Shown: piece by piece, positions 5,539 to 5,589 of the stretch
How positions within the stretch are numbered: the stretch's first letter is position 1
Layout of the letters: each line of letters opens with the position of its first letter
Assembly (NCBI GenBank): GCA_002311865.1
Contig: DBZV01000184.1
Span: 47,135-52,723 of the forward strand
Length of the DNA: 5,589 nt
Reading direction: 5' to 3'
DNA from: Dehalococcoidia bacterium UBA1151
Lineage (GTDB): Bacteria > Chloroflexota > Dehalococcoidia > Lucifugimonadales > Lucifugimonadaceae
Made by a program: the position numbers and the translations under genes
Notes under the pieces: model-generated
What the model was told of the DNA's origin: nothing
The model's database searches: none
The model's input: only the letters and a program-made list of their open reading frames with translations

Positions 5539-5589
5539 ATGGCACGCAGGAAGTACACGCCTGGGCAGATCATCAGCAGGTTGCGGGAG
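5539..5589 (+). CDS. IS3-family transposase OrfA, N-terminal fragment
   Basis: Seventeen codons are visible before the window ends: MARRKYTPGQIISRLRE. This is the standard start of IS3-family OrfA, the helix-turn-helix protein that binds the element's ends and is normally fused to OrfB by a -1 frameshift to make the active transposase. A purine-rich SD (AAAGGGGAG) lies directly upstream. Nothing can be said about the rest of the gene. Confidence 0.85.
   Translation, partial: MARRKYTPGQIISRLRE

Larger units (their letters stand above)
5473..5589 (+). mobile_element. IS3-family insertion sequence, left end
   Basis: The element begins with TGACCTGCCCCCT, matching the TGA-initiated terminal inverted repeats of IS3-family elements, apparently of the IS407-like type. 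A 65-base leader precedes the OrfA start. The element inserts within the codon after the exporter's AERA residues. Its right end, OrfB and any target duplication lie outside the window, so completeness and activity cannot be judged. Confidence 0.85.

Overview
This window looks like a bacterial chromosome of moderate GC, roughly 55% by eye. The genes are closely packed, several start with GTG, and Shine-Dalgarno (SD) sequences are clear. No 16S rRNA or other phylogenetic marker is present, so I do not name a lineage. An environmental bacterium with acyl-CoA metabolism fits, but that is inference.

Positions 1-2100, minus strand: a three-gene run. It starts with a small protein carrying two zinc ribbons of the zf-TFIIB type (2100-1669). 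A 198-residue protein I do not recognise follows (1618-1022). Last comes an MscS-type mechanosensitive channel (957 to beyond position 1, C-terminus cut off by the window). Spacings of 50 and 64 bases suggest co-transcription.

Positions 2285-4019, minus strand: a complete acetyl-CoA acetyltransferase-type thiolase (4019-2832), then, 58 bases on, a small protein of the L-2-amino-thiazoline-4-carboxylate hydrolase family (2773-2285). They probably form a second operon.

Positions 4020-5472: the 253-base gap upstream of the thiolase separates it from a divergent TetR-family repressor gene (4273-4887). An EmrB/QacA-type (DHA2) drug exporter gene follows on the plus strand (from 5046). The main regulatory signal is a 22-bp imperfect palindrome just upstream of tetR (4230-4251) that recurs with only three differences upstream of the exporter (4928-4949). 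A more diverged third copy lies in the thiolase leader (about 4046-4066, opposite orientation). The simplest reading is that this TetR represses itself and the exporter, and possibly the thiolase operon too. A hairpin-rich REP-like element also sits between thiolase and tetR (4061-4100).

The exporter is broken three ways: an apparent one-base deletion in a G run (5333-5336), an in-frame TGA (5387-5389), and an insertion sequence after codon position 5470. The last 117 bases are the left end of an IS3-family element (5473 onward) with the first 17 codons of its OrfA. The repressor therefore looks intact while its nearest probable target is dead. I saw no tRNA, rRNA or CRISPR array.
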